A stretch of DNA of 64,000 bases from Mimachlamys varia (Eukaryota > Mollusca > Bivalvia > Pectinida > Pectinidae). The translations under genes were made by a program, and so were the position numbers. The notes under the pieces are model-generated. The model ran no database searches, was not told the origin of the DNA, and worked only from the letters and a program-made list of their open reading frames with translations. The stretch lies in the NCBI GenBank assembly GCA_947623455.1, contig OX392528.1:51664322-51728321 (forward strand), in the 5' to 3' direction. This document shows positions 35,856-48,900 of this stretch, one piece after another (position 1 is the first letter of the stretch; the number at the start of each line of letters is the position of its first letter).

Positions 35856-36829
35856 CAACACCAAAGCGAAAAAGTGAGGTTACATTGCTGAGTAAGAAAG
35901 AAAAGATCCTAAATTTTGCAAGTGGTGCACTGTAGTTTTGTTGTTTCATGTCCAGAAGTTGGGGGCAATCCCATCAATTCTGCAGGGGGGGGGGGGGGGT
36001 TTCCCAGTTTCCACCTTATGATAGGTATACTATACTTGCATCAGACACACAGCAGATGCATTGTTTCCTTCATCCCCCCCCCCCAACACCAAGCTTTCCT
36101 GGGTGATTTATGACAGGTGTTGAAGAGAAATAAGTTATCAATATTAGAAAAAAAAAATTTGCGACATAAAAATGAACAAGACTTGGAAGATTATCTTTTT
36201 CCACTTGCCTAAACTTAATCAATATTTTTTTTTTTTTTTAATTTTTTTTCCCTTAAAACTCTTGATATTCGCCGCATCAACATTTAGTAACTTCCATGTT
36301 AAGAAAAAAAAGTTGAAAAATTAAAAATGAAAATACGACTCTTCATAATTATTATTTATGCTTCCAACCAGGACCAACCCAAGTCCAGTTGAATGAGGCC
36401 TGTCCCATTTATGGCCTTTTCATTGCCATTATCCTTCAACATACAAAATGGTTTCCACTTAGCACAGTGCTAGATTACAGATACGTGAAACACGAACCAG
36501 GTATTTCATTTGTAAAGGAGCTTAGTACTGTAATTACACAGAGGTATCTTGTGGTATGAAAATGAGAAAGGCAGCACGAGACTTAGCTCGCACGGCACCA
36601 TCATTGGGCAACATCACGAAACCATTTCTGCTGTAACAAGATAACCTTGTCATACTGATACGGCACAAACTCACTGGAGCGTACCCGAGTACACCTTTAA
36701 TTCACAGAGAATGGAGATTTACTCAGAAATGTATATTCTTCAAAATGAATCTGACAGAATGTGTTTTTAAATTTCTTTTTTTTTTTTTTAATTTTCATAT
36801 ATCAAAATTATATCAAAAGTATGTGCGGA
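35856..36829 (-). other. EHBP1 last intron, right part
   Basis: Holds the poly-G/poly-C pair and a non-repetitive patch at 36370-36700; no exon. Confidence 0.7.
35985..36084. repeat. Poly-G (15) and poly-C (11) pair
   Basis: G15 at 35985-35999 and C11 at 36074-36084, about 75 nt apart, could form a GC-only stem in DNA or RNA. Intronic. Confidence 0.9.
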
Positions 36830-37310
36830 GAAGGGGAAAACAGACTTAAAGAGGAAACAAAATAGAGAGAATATATTGAAGACAGAAAGATAGAGAAAGA
36901 TGAAGAGGATACAGATAGAGAAAAGAAAAATGAAATTATGAATATATTGTACCAGTGGAGTAAAGGAAATGAAAACAATCTTGTGTAGCGGAGATGAGAT
37001 AGAGAGAAAATTTTACAGGAACATGAATAAAGAGAGGACAAAATAGAGAAAGAGAAGGAAAGAGAGAGAGAGAGAGAGAGCGAAGGTAAGAGGGAAAAGA
37101 CTAAGAATAAAGTAAGCTGAGCATGGGAATGATGGAAAAGGAAGAAGATGGAAAGAAGAAATAAATTGGAAACAAAGAAGAAATGAATTGGAGACAGAAA
37201 GTAGAATAATTGAAGAAACACTGAAAGAAGAAACAAATTGGAGACACAGAAGGTTAGAAATAGAGAGAGAGAAAAGAGGAATGGAGAGAGACAGAATTAA
37301 ACGGGATGAG
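36830..37310. repeat. Polypurine tract (plus strand), with a (GA)n core
   Basis: About 480 bp made mostly of A and G, with GAGAGAGAGAGAG at about 37062-37081. On the EHBP1 sense strand it is a long CU-rich tract starting about 50 nt past the 5' splice site of the penultimate exon. The 142-codon minus frame is Ser/Leu/Phe-rich low complexity and is not a gene. Confidence 0.85.
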
Positions 37311-37356
37311 AATTAATAGAGACATGGAGGATTGTAGTAATACCAGGGAGACTTAC

Positions 37357-37471
37357 GCTCGTTCCTGTGTGTCGAGGTGCTGGACCAACTCATCCCGCTT
37401 ATTGACAATGGCGACCAGCTCCTCCAGTAGTAGTTTCTCCCTGTGTTTCTGAGCCTGTGTTTTCTGCCAAT
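37357..37471 (-). CDS. EHBP1: EHBP1 penultimate exon: bMERB domain, last helices
   Basis: This 115-nt exon, joined to the preceding one, reads [20 protein letters not shown] and then [18 protein letters not shown]. It aligns without gaps to the vertebrate EHBP1 stretch beginning WQKTEAQKRREQLLLDELVA and continuing LVNKRDALVRDLDAQEK. These are the closing helices of the bMERB Rab-effector domain, rich in Lys/Arg/Glu as expected for amphipathic helices. The acceptor is TTTTCTTACAG and the donor is a consensus GC|GTAAGT. The exon ends in phase 2 (GC), completed by G of the final exon to give Ala. A SINE on the same strand ends about 60 nt upstream of the acceptor. A CU-rich tract (in sense) begins within about 50 nt downstream of the donor. 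No frameshift or missing residue is seen. Confidence 0.96.
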
Positions 37472-37530
37472 CTGTAAGGAAAACAAACATTAACACTAAA
37501 ATACTTCATATACTGTAGTTTAAAGCTGAA

Positions 37531-37882
37531 ACAATAATAATAATTCGAGGTTCTTATATACCGCTTTATCACAACCTATAGGTCGTCTCAAAGCGGTTCA
37601 CAAATAATATTATCCAATGTTATACAAGGGCCTTAGCAACCAGCAAATATTTTCAACTCTCTGGTGAGCATGTAACAATCACGGTGCTGCCATTTCAGCG
37701 CATACAGCTAGCATTTTTCCATGAATTTCTAGCACTGCCTAACCACATACTCATTTACAGCTGAGTGGACTGGAACAAGCAGAGTAAATTAAGTATACAA
37801 CACAATTGCCGGGACTGGGACTTGAACTAGCAACCCTTCGATCACGAGCCTGGCGTCCTTAAACCACTAGACCACCATGCCT
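37531..37882 (-). mobile_element. tRNA-derived SINE upstream of the penultimate EHBP1 exon
   Basis: On the minus strand the head reads GGTGGTCTAGTGGTTTAAGG (box A, about 37861-37875) then GGGTTGCTAGTTCAAGTCCC (box B, about 37815-37830). The body includes AACCGCTTTGAGACGACCTA and GGTTGTGATAAAGCGGTATA, and the element ends in an (ATT)n tail at about 37532-37544. Head, body and simple-repeat tail are the hallmark of a SINE. Same strand as EHBP1; its 3' end is about 60 nt from the exon acceptor. Confidence 0.85.
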
Positions 37883-38313
37883 CCTATCAATAATTACTCT
37901 AAATTCAAGGCTTTTCACTGAATGGTGATTATCTTATCATTTACTTTCTATTTCTTTTAAAGGCCCTTCAACATAAAGACCATAAAGGACAAAATGACCC
38001 ATCAACACAAAATGCCATACAGGGCTAAACTGAAGTATCTGTATATAGATGTGCTATTTGTTATATTTAAATGGGATGAGAAGGGATTTAACAATAAAAA
38101 TTACAAAATTGTTCAAAATTAAGGTTCAACAGAAAAATAAGTGCCACAGTTCTACATGATTTCCTTCAATAAAAACATAATTATAACACAGCTACAGTTA
38201 ACGGACGTCAAAGTTTTAATTTTTTAATCGAAATATTAATGAAACTTTTCTTTGAAAATGTCAGTAAAACATTGTATCGACAGTTCATCCAATTATTTTC
38301 AATACATTGATAA

Positions 38314-38378
38314 TTTAACCCGTTCACCTCTGAAACAAGACATATTTGAACTCTTCCAGTTCAAAGGCTGGAAAATTA
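38314..38378 (+). repeat. ~90-bp hairpin element, truncated copy 6 (intronic)
   Basis: TTTAACCCGTTCACCTCTGA, then TTTGAACTCTTCCAGTTCAA and GGCTGGAAAATTAAC match the left arm and centre of the family. The right arm is missing. Confidence 0.65.
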
Positions 38379-41300
38379 ACAGACACTGCATGTGTTTCAT
38401 TCAAATGCATATTAAACTATTGTTTTAACTCCAGACTTTTAAAAAGTCCAAGAAAAGAGTTCTTTCGTGTCAACTAAACATGACAAAGATTTTAAATATA
38501 ATTTACTCAAGGTAATTATAAAATAAAAAGGTATTTAACTTTGCTTCTTATATTTTTGTCAGAAATCCAGGTTAAAATATCCATATCAGATATTGACCAT
38601 TCGAAATGAAAGGACAGAGTTCTAAATAAAAAGTACAAAGTGACCAATCAAGACAATAGAACTGACCATTACTGACCAATTCAGCAAAGAGAAAACGGAC
38701 AGTAAAAAGAGGTTGTAAGCTTAGGGTCAATTTAAGGTGTGAGTTTAACAATATAAGAGGTGTAGTGGAGGACTCTAATAATAACAACTCAAATACATAA
38801 ATAAATAAGCCAGGTACATAAAATAAACCTGTACAAATACCAAGATAATGACCAAAAACACCTGCTCCAATATAAATAGATAAACCCTGAAAAAAATATC
38901 ACCTTTCTCCGTAGAATCAATATTGATCTAACACCGCTAATTTACTTTTATCTTATTTTCAAACAAACACAAACTGGGTATGACTGGAAGTAATGATTAT
39001 GCGGGGCGGGTGTTAACATACTCTGTCCAAACAATGGCTGTCATGAAACGACGACCCACACTAATGTCCCGCCATCAATATCAATCTAACCAGCTAATAG
39101 AATCATTAAACTCTCACCAAAACACATTTACACATGTCTTAAGTCCATAATCACACAATTTAGTTACGTCTCAAGAATCTGTCAGATCGTCATGCATGAA
39201 TGACTTCGAGTCCCCCAAAACTTTGAAAACATTTCATTTTGGGGACTTTTTTTTAATGCTTTTATTGGTGCAATTTGTTTTTGAGACAATCAAATGGTGA
39301 ATAGCCTTTTAGCCCTCGATGCATCTTTTATAACAAACAGTTCCAGTATTAACGCGGAACAAACAAGAAAATTAACTATTCCAGTATTTAAAGGCGAATT
39401 ATTGCTTATTGGCTTAGCGAAACTTTCTCTGTAAGACGGCCGCGGGATGTCAACACATGGAAACCGACAATTAAATATGCCAGGAGGCCACAGAACCGAT
39501 CAATCTTACCCTAAATCTTGTAGATTATGTAAATAAACACTGATACCAATTGTATGTTGTCGGGATTCCCGAGTCCAACCAACCATACTTCCTTTTTCAG
39601 ATTTTTCGACGCGGGCAAAGACAAAAAAAATGCACGTCCATTTTATACATGTGTACTGTTTTTTTAGGGATGAAATTTATTCAATAACGTTCCAAATAAA
39701 ACGGCCATCGTCTTCGTATGAAACATTTCATATCCTGGGTCTGACAACGAATACCGGGCCGAATAAATTGATGGCAGACATGTTACAATGATGTTTAATC
39801 ACTCAGAAAGATTTCTTTTCATCTCTCGACAAAAGAACTTTTGAGTAGATCTTTTCCTATTGCTTCCTATTCTCCATCTTCCTAAACAAAATCAACTGGA
39901 GTAAAAAGGCATGGAAAAGAAAAGATGTATTCTCTCTCTAAAAATATCGGCCCATTTATAATGGAACAAGGGGGAATAAAACCGAGACTTAAATCGTCAG
40001 AACAATCACATGACATAGATATTGTCATCAAATCCTCACGAAAGTGCAATATTATACTCCAGTCCTCCAGTTCTGATATCATGAAAAAGTGATTCTCTGT
40101 TTAAGTATGTGTATATAGGTAACTAGTGATGATGTACAGGTATCAGAAATCAGGTAAGTTATCATATTTTCTAAAACTTATTTCTGAAATTAAAAGTAAT
40201 TTAATTTAGTTTGATGTACAGTTCTTGCAGTTTTGTGTTATAAAAGAAATAGACAGCTCAATAATGCATGTCATTAAGTTGTTTTTTATCAAAATAAATA
40301 AAATTCTATCAGTACAGAATTTATAATTATCATAAGGGCAGATGTTTGTTTTTCATTAATTAGCTTTTTCCAATCTTATTTTTTTTTTATTCCTTCACAA
40401 AATAATATTTTCAAGAGTCAATCAATACAATTTTCCACTTTTCAAACCTAGTATTCACAACTTCTCGGGGTGTTTGAAAACTAAAAATGGCCACAATTAA
40501 AGTACGAGGTTCAAAGAAGTCAATGTATATCATTTTCGCAACATAATAATAAGCGCATTTGTCACATAAAATTTTTATTTTAAATCAAATGTAAGATATA
40601 AAACTGCAGTGTAATATCAAGTTAAGCTTAAAAAGTGTTATAATTGTTATTTTAAACAATTAGCTGACTTATTTGAGACAAAAATGTACAAATTATTAAC
40701 TTATGATTTGATTGTGATGTCATCACTCCATGAATTACTTTGTTAGCATAGATCACTCTCACTATAGAAAGGTCCGGAGTTTATAATCCTTGTCTCTAAA
40801 ACCTATAATGTGTATACCAACACATATTCAACTCACTTGATGAATGTTTAACATAATTTGTCAAAAATATCAAAGCTTATCTAATTTTTAAGTCAATATT
40901 TCTGAACTTTCATAGCATGATGACCTAAAAATATAATTATATATCCTTGATATTTGGGTAAACCAATTACAAACGTCCTGCTATATTATAATATAGAACT
41001 GGCCCTAAAATTGTTTTCTTTTATTTTTCTCTTCAAAATTGATATTTTCATAATTATTCAAATGGATAAGAATTTTGTTTTTAAATTGATTAGAAAATAA
41101 TATGAAAGCCTCTAATTGTGTTTATTTTCTCATAGCATGATCTAAAAGTAAGATCATTTTAGAAATGTTATTTAATATCTTCTCATAGCCTTCCCAATTT
41201 GTTTTGTAAATGAGTCTTTAGTGGGAACATAAATTCAAATTTTATTACAGTATCGAATCAAAAGAATAAGTTTTTCTCTTCCCCTGAACCCCTTCTCAAA

Positions 41301-44300
41301 CTGGATTTCAGAATTAATCATATAATTTGGTGAACAACCTACAATTTTTTGTTATGTTTTCTATTAGAAAACAGAAAACAGAACCATTGCTCACTATATG
41401 TATAGTTCTGATAATGACAAAGGATTAATCATTAGTTAAATGGTGTAAGTATATATATATAGTCAATACACTAAGTCTTGTAATATTGGCAATTACAAAA
41501 ATGAGCAAACTCTGAATGCAATTATAAGGTTTTAAAGTTTCGTAAATTCTCATTTGAACAATTTGGTGAAAATTTGCTAGTTTTCAAAAGAAAAAAAAAA
41601 TTGATTTAAAATTGGAATGAATTCAAGAAAAATATTCAAGATTCAAAACTTTTCCTAATTTAGGTCATATATTACTATAGTAAATTTAATTTGACAATAT
41701 TTCAGAATTAGCACAATTGTTACATGGTGTAATTAGGGATTTTCAAGTTTTATTAATCAAAGATGGAATAATTAGTGTTCAAATTTGGACATTTTGGAAT
41801 TAATAAGCACTAACGTTCGAGGAGAAGCTGAGAGTAGCTATTCATGGTTTAGTGTTTCCTGAATGAGAAATTGAATGATTGGTGTTTTCAGTTGGAGTTT
41901 CCTGGAATTAATAGCCGTTTAACCCCACTGATAATTGTGGCAGAGAAGGAAAATGAAGTGTTGGACATTTCCGCGGTAACCAAACATGGCTGTGTGATCA
42001 GATGATGGATTAGCGAGGGGACTGTCACCTTTAACATTGCAGGTGTTAGTCTCTGTATTAATCTGTGTACATATCCCCCCCACAATTCCCCGAGAGAGGA
42101 GGTTGGGGAGGGCCGGGGAGGCGGATCCAAGCCTTGTTAACGGACAAACACGTGCCACACTATCGTGCCACACTATCGTGCCTCTTCTTGCCATTGTCTG
42201 ATCGGAACTCTTCAGTGTATAGGTTTTCATGTTGATGGGTAAAGATGTAACTTGACTCTGTGGCTCACTGAGGTAGCCATTGTGATCAGGTGGTGGAGCC
42301 GATCGTTGGACGGGTGCCGACCACTCTCACATCTCATAACATCATGTCAGTCCTGGTCGCAGACATTTCAACATTTCTCAGTAAATTATTGGAAGGCAAA
42401 CAAAAAAGGCATCGCGGATGATTTGGACGCACTCCCAGACACACCTCTAGTTCATGAACCGAGTTAAAGTCCATTAATTTGAATAATCCTTTTCAGTAGT
42501 AAATGACCATACAATGGCATGGCGATGATAACTACAATTATAGAGATATTTGTCGGGATTCTCCCCAGCTCCATCTCAATCTGATCCCAACTTCAGTACA
42601 TACAGACACGCATATTATGTCTTGTCCCCGTTCGTGTGGGTCTCCGAACGCAACCCGATGCCTCTGTCACATGTACGTACAGCTCATGGGTGTCATAAAA
42701 ACTGTTTTAATGGTCAGAAGAAAAAGCCTTGGGTTCTCCCGGGACAAACTTTTACTTTATTGGTGGTGTTTTTTACGGGTTTCCTTGAATTTTATTTGCC
42801 CATTTTTTACAGGGAAGATGTAAAAAACAGCAAATAAAACTGATGATATTGTAAACAGAAATGACTTATGATGTGTGGAGTACACTCTGCTCTTTACTTT
42901 CACGATAAAAAACTGCCGGGCCATTAGGAAATGACGTGACTCGTGAGGAAACCTACAGCGGGATGACAGCGGAAACGTGTCTCCGACTGCGAGATATATT
43001 GCCGAAGATATACCCCCCCCCCATCCCTTCAACTCTACATATTATGGCTTCCATTTCATGTCTCAGAATTTCTTTCTTTTTTTTTTTTATTTGAAAAGTA
43101 TCAAAAAACATATCAGACAATTCTAGCCCTTAAAGCCATGAATATCTATCATGTAAAACAGGAACGAGGAAGTTGTACCATAAAACAAAATATATTCCTT
43201 TTCTTTAATTTGGAATTGAAGATGATTAAAAGATCCATAAAAAAAAACCAAATAATAAAAATACAAAAAACTTCAAAAACACAAATACCCATTATCATAA
43301 ACAAGTTAAACACCTATTTTTCTTTCTTCTAAATGTAATAATTATAATTGTATCAGATACATTTTTGAAAACAAATTTAAGTCAAGCCATTAGTCATTTC
43401 TGAAACTTTTCATGCACATTTAACTTTTTTTCAGCGCAGTTGTGTTATACGTATATGAAGTGGACAGCCTGTTTTTCAGGTTTTTTTCCCCTTTTCTTAT
43501 CATCTTAATGAGATTAAAACAAGAAACATTTTAGATGACATCGACAAATATTTTCAGATATTTCAACCAATTTTATTATTTATTAGTCAAAATTCAGGAG
43601 GAGTAGTGAATATAATTAAACTTGGGTCAAAGTCATTTTCGTTATTTACATAAATTAAGGTCAAACTCGGTTGGTCAAATTTTAAAGTCAATTTTGATGC
43701 AAAATTTCACCAAAATAAAACTATTTGTTGATATTAGAAAATTAAAAGTTGGACTGAAGGACAGTTTTCTTTTGGCCTTGATCCTTTTCGCCTCTGATCA
43801 CATCTTGAGAGAACAAATCGCAAAACAATAAAAATCTACAGCAATTTCGCACGGATTATGTTTCAATCGTGATTTGAATAATTACCCACAATGCACCATT
43901 GTACACTATATAAAAGATTCTTCTATGTATATTTTTTTGAAACCTGTGCCATTTTTATTGTTATTTTTAACAACAATGTAAAAAAGAAAAAGTAAAAGCT
44001 GTTTCTCCTCGGTAGCAGTCACTGACGGTTATACAGTCGAGCAGACGTCGCGTTTAATCTGCCGATGTGTAGCGTCTCGAAGAGCCAGTGGTCATTTCAC
44101 GGCCCATTTGTCAGCGTATTGTCCAATGCTCCATATGGGCCCTTCATTCTTATACAATATTTCATATTCATGATAATTTCCTATTGAAACACAAATTGTT
44201 CGGGATTGTGCACCTTCCTTAATGGTGCTCCCCAAACAGGTAAGGCTGTAAAAATGTTTGCACACGGGCTGTTTCCATCAACAGCTGGGACGATGGGACG

Positions 44301-45689
44301 AATGATTGATAGTCGGGGACGGAGCCGAATGCTCCCACAATACCGCATGTACACCCAGTTTTCTGGGAGACATTGGAGGGGCCACAACAGCATGACTATC
44401 AACCGGCCATTTACTTTTATTTTTACTGCGGGACATTGATTTTTACCAAGCTGAAATATCTTAAGGTGTCACACTACCATTGTGTAGAAATTTTATTGTT
44501 GTCTTGTGTTACAATAAACATTTACCAAAGTGTCTACACACATGGTGCTGGCGGGGCAGACTGCCAGCGAACCCGAGGTTTACGTAACATACCGCGGTTA
44601 CCAACATCGTACAAATGGCTCATTAAATTATGGTTAGTTCCTCACATCCTACAAAATAAAATTCTATTTCTATAGTTAAGTTTCTCATTGACTGTGAAAT
44701 AAAAAGATAATTTTTTTATCGCGAGCTGTTTTAGTATTATTATGAAATTATCGGTTACGTAACATCTTTTCAAAGAGAACATGCTTTAACCTGATTATGA
44801 TAATTCAATATTCAAGGCAAGATTTTAGATTTCCATTTCACGATTATGTAATATATATGTGTATTACATCTACAAAAGATTTTCAAAAGTATCATTCTTT
44901 CAAATACATAGTTCAAACTGAAAGAAATGTAAAAATGTTAGTAATAATGAATACTTAAAACACTTAAGCAATTTCATAATTTCAAAAAGTCATTTATTCC
45001 ATAACTGATAATAATATTTGCGTCTGAACTTTACAGATTGATAAAAAACTCAAAATGAAACGTATTTAAAATACATTAGTCTGTAAATTGTAAAAACATT
45101 TGTTTGTTTCTGAGTGACACTGGTTAAAGTCTAGTACATCACTGTTGGAGACTTTGACATCCTGCCCTGACTCAGCAGGAAGTGATACTCAGCCCCAGGG
45201 AGCCGTGGGCTGTAATTCTAGGATAGCACCTGTACCCGTTTCACGATAATCCAACAGGAAATTGTTTGTCCATTCCGTGCCGACAACTTGGCACATTTTT
45301 TTTTTTTCATTCCATGCAATATTAGCTCATCTCTGGACATTCACACAGTGATTTTTTTTTTGCAGTAAAGAGTTCGTGACTTTATCAAAATAGAATGAAA
45401 CAAATCAATGCGTAATTCATGTGCTGGCAGTTACTTCGTTGTCTGCTTTGGCCGATAGTAGCTGTAATGTATATGGCTACCTAAAGCCACTGGAAAGATA
45501 TCAAATTTGACCTTTATGTTAAAGAGTCCTTTAAAAACCAGGTATATTTTGTATATTAGCTGGTTACATTCACTTGGTACCAAAATTTTTATTTAGAAAA
45601 TACACGTATAAGGTTAAAGAACATGAAACATGTATGTATATATGTACACTTGTTAACAGGTACAATTTTAGTAATATATATGTATGCGA

Positions 45690-45985
45690 ATTGAAACTAT
45701 GTATAACATTCAGAAATATGCATGATATTTAGAAACATTCAATATGTTAATTTCAAAATATGTATGTCTTGTGTGACAGTTTAAAAAATACATGTACAGT
45801 ATTTAGAAAACTGGTTTATATCATAAATAAAAACAGCTACAAAATACAGAAACCAGTATGGTTTATATAATATTTAGAACTAAGTACAAAATTCAGAAAC
45901 CAGTATGATAATTTAGAAATTGCTACAATATATTAGAACACATGCATGATATTTGAAAATATATACGATATTAAGAAATATGTAT
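45690..45985. repeat. Degenerate AT-rich repeat
   Basis: ATTTAGAAAT / ATTCAGAAACCAGTATGAT / GCATGATATTTAGAAAC motifs recur at about 25-40-bp spacing. Strongly decayed. Confidence 0.45.
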
Positions 45986-48900
45986 GCTACAGTATTGATA
46001 AAAGACTGTTAAGTGTTTGCCATACACACTTCGGCATGCGATCCTCTTTGTGATAAAAATCAGCTAATTACCCATCAACCCTCAGCGTACCTGTTGACGA
46101 GTGTCAGATCAGAGAGACACAGGTAAAAGACCTCGGCTCTCTACCCGAGAAGCCTCATCTACCTGGATATAGACCTGTGACAAAAAGGTCCCCGTCTAAC
46201 CTATAACAGATTGTTAATTGATGACGGTAGCCAACGGACAAAAGCTCCCTATCTTCAGATTAATATTGTCAATTAGGAAATAGGATGAAAGTTTCTTCAT
46301 CACTGAGACGGGTCGTAAAGATCCTTAGTGTCACGGCTTCCATTTTTATCTTGATGGATATACGGCTCAAGTGTAGCTGTCTTCTGATTGGCCAATCATG
46401 GGATGAAACCGTATTAGTTTTTTCAGTCTGATCAGCGCCAATTAATTACGGTGCCTCCTTGAATCCCTGTGATGCAGTGATTTGGGGCACTCGTGTACCC
46501 TTCAAATTCCTGCCCCGGGTTATTAGTCTTACGATACCGCACGCAAAACTTCTGTTCTAGGAATGTCAGCTAATATCTTCAAGATCGCAATATAATTTTT
46601 AATATTAGACTTACTTCTCTTCCAATATATACCTGGTTACTATCGTTTTTGAAATCATTGCAGCAACAAATGCAATGTTAAGGCTTCTCTTTCCAATTAT
46701 CACTGATTTTACCTTAAATTTCAAGGTATAGTCTTTCCCGTCTTTAAAAAGAAATAAATTCACAAAAATACCTATATATTTTTTGTAAAATAAGCCAATA
46801 ACTTCATAATACATGTATCACGGTGAAATGGAATTTCAAACATTTTCAAATATTGAGCAAAAAAATTGATCATATCTCACAGCTGTTGCAAAACATGTAG
46901 AAATTTATATATTGATTGATGAAAAAGAAATCTACAACATTTAATTTTAAGTGTCAAATATATATTGTGCCTTCGAATAATTAAGACAATTTTGTTTTTT
47001 TAAATGCAAAACTGAACTTTCAGAGAATTAACTTTTTGGAGAAATTTAAGAGACAAAAGACTTAAGCATTTCATAGTTATGACCTTAATATCAATATGTT
47101 AATAAAAATAGCACCCATTTATAAATATTGTCCAAATCATCAAATTTTACATATTGATATTTAATTAATTATCCTGAAAATTTCTCATTTCCTTTATGCA
47201 ATAACTAGAAATAACCCCAAATATCTGTCTAGTTCTTTAATCAGGTTCAAATCTATGTAATTAGGAGATTCACATCATTTCCTGTTATATTCAGGTCAGA
47301 ACAGAAATATTAATCCTCAGTTATTCATTTAAATTATGAATTATTTGAATTTATTATGATAAATCAGGCCCTGAAGATGTATAGCCTTCTGCCTACAGGG
47401 ATTTCTTCAGTCTACGGACTAAGATAGCAGGTAATCTAATTACGTGTTCAAAACAGACTGATGTTTCGGTGGTCATTACCCATACAGTTTAAAAAACATA
47501 TAGCTAAAAGCAGAAATAAATGGGTTAATTTTTTCATTTTCGACAATATTTAAAAAAAATTTCAATTCCAAATAATGCCGGACCCCAGTTTTCAGAAGAT
47601 TTATAGGAAATATGTCAAAGTCCCATTAATTATATGTTGGAAGAGAATAAATGCAAGGTGAAGTTATGAATACTATCTGCTGTAATATACCTACATATAT
47701 ACTACATAAAATATCAAATCTTTCAGAAATTGATAAATTCTTTATTCAACACTTATACTTTAATTCATTATTTTATGACATATGAAATTACACTTTTGCT
47801 GTTTTATTCCACAATTTTTTTTCAGCAATTATTTGTTTTAATCTTTCCAATCTTCAAACACATGTAATGATAATGCAAACAAAGCTTGCATCCCATTACA
47901 GAACATACACTCCAGAGTGTTGTCTCAGATGCTCGTACGGCCATTATTTACCGACAACATTCATGTCTAAATACCGCCAATCTGCTTCCCATTGACGTTT
48001 AAATGAACAAATTGTCAAAAAAAGTGTAAAAGACACGACCGTAACATATGTCACGGGTATGTTTTTTCGGTGACCAGGTATTGGACACCATCTAGGTTCT
48101 GTTGAACAAATATGCAACAGAGTCCGAATCGTAAAAAAGAATTGTAAGCTTTACGGGGAAAATAATTCTTTAAATGTTTTCATGAAATATAATATGAGAA
48201 TAATTTGTTTAATAAGTATTTCAAATGTTTGGAGAATAAAACAAATATTTATGCGAGCATACTCATAGTGGTGAAGAATATTTAGTATCCGACAAGATAT
48301 ATTTACTGAACAGGTAGGCTGGAAATGTCCGTGTTTATTTCTCCTCGAAGCCGATCATACTTTGACGCGTAAACCTGGGGTACATTAGCGGAGGAAGCGG
48401 TGAAGAGAGAGAGAGTGTTGGCACTGTTTGACGACAAAACAGATTTCAGTTGACAGACAGAGAAATCGTGCAGGCAGGTATTAGAACCAAAGTGTCTACC
48501 TGCTCGAAGATCGATCTGTGATGAAGGAGACATATGGAGCCTGACAGATCGAGGGGAAGACAGGTTTGCGGCAAGAAATCAGAACACACATTACAAATGA
48601 ACAGTTAATGCGTGTCTCACCTACTGACAGTGTGGTCGAACTTAAAACAATCACACTGTCACCCTGTCACACCGTCAAATACAAACCACGGCCGATTTCC
48701 ACATCCTGACGGATGAGGGGGCTTTGTGGCTCAGGTACGCCAGCTGACAAGATACAGGTAACAATGGCCAGGTGAGGGGTCATGTGACCCTCGTCCAGTC
48801 TGATGGACAGCCAGTCTGTCCACCCAAACATACGGCCGAACAAAAGCCGGGGAAGCTGCCATATGTTTCCTCAGCCCTGCCTCTCATCACCGTACATAAG

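Noticed and set aside
36808..37236. 142-codon minus-strand hydrophobic/Ser-rich frame resembling a membrane protein
   Set aside because: Translation of a polypurine/polypyrimidine tract; low complexity, intronic.
42503..42837. Two plus-strand frames of 95-106 codons
   Set aside because: Overlapping frames without motifs or splice context, in an intron of the opposite strand.
44181..44439. Overlapping 73-77-codon frames on both strands in a GC-richer intronic island
   Set aside because: No recognisable motif, mutually antisense, and EHBP1 protein homology is continuous across the intron.
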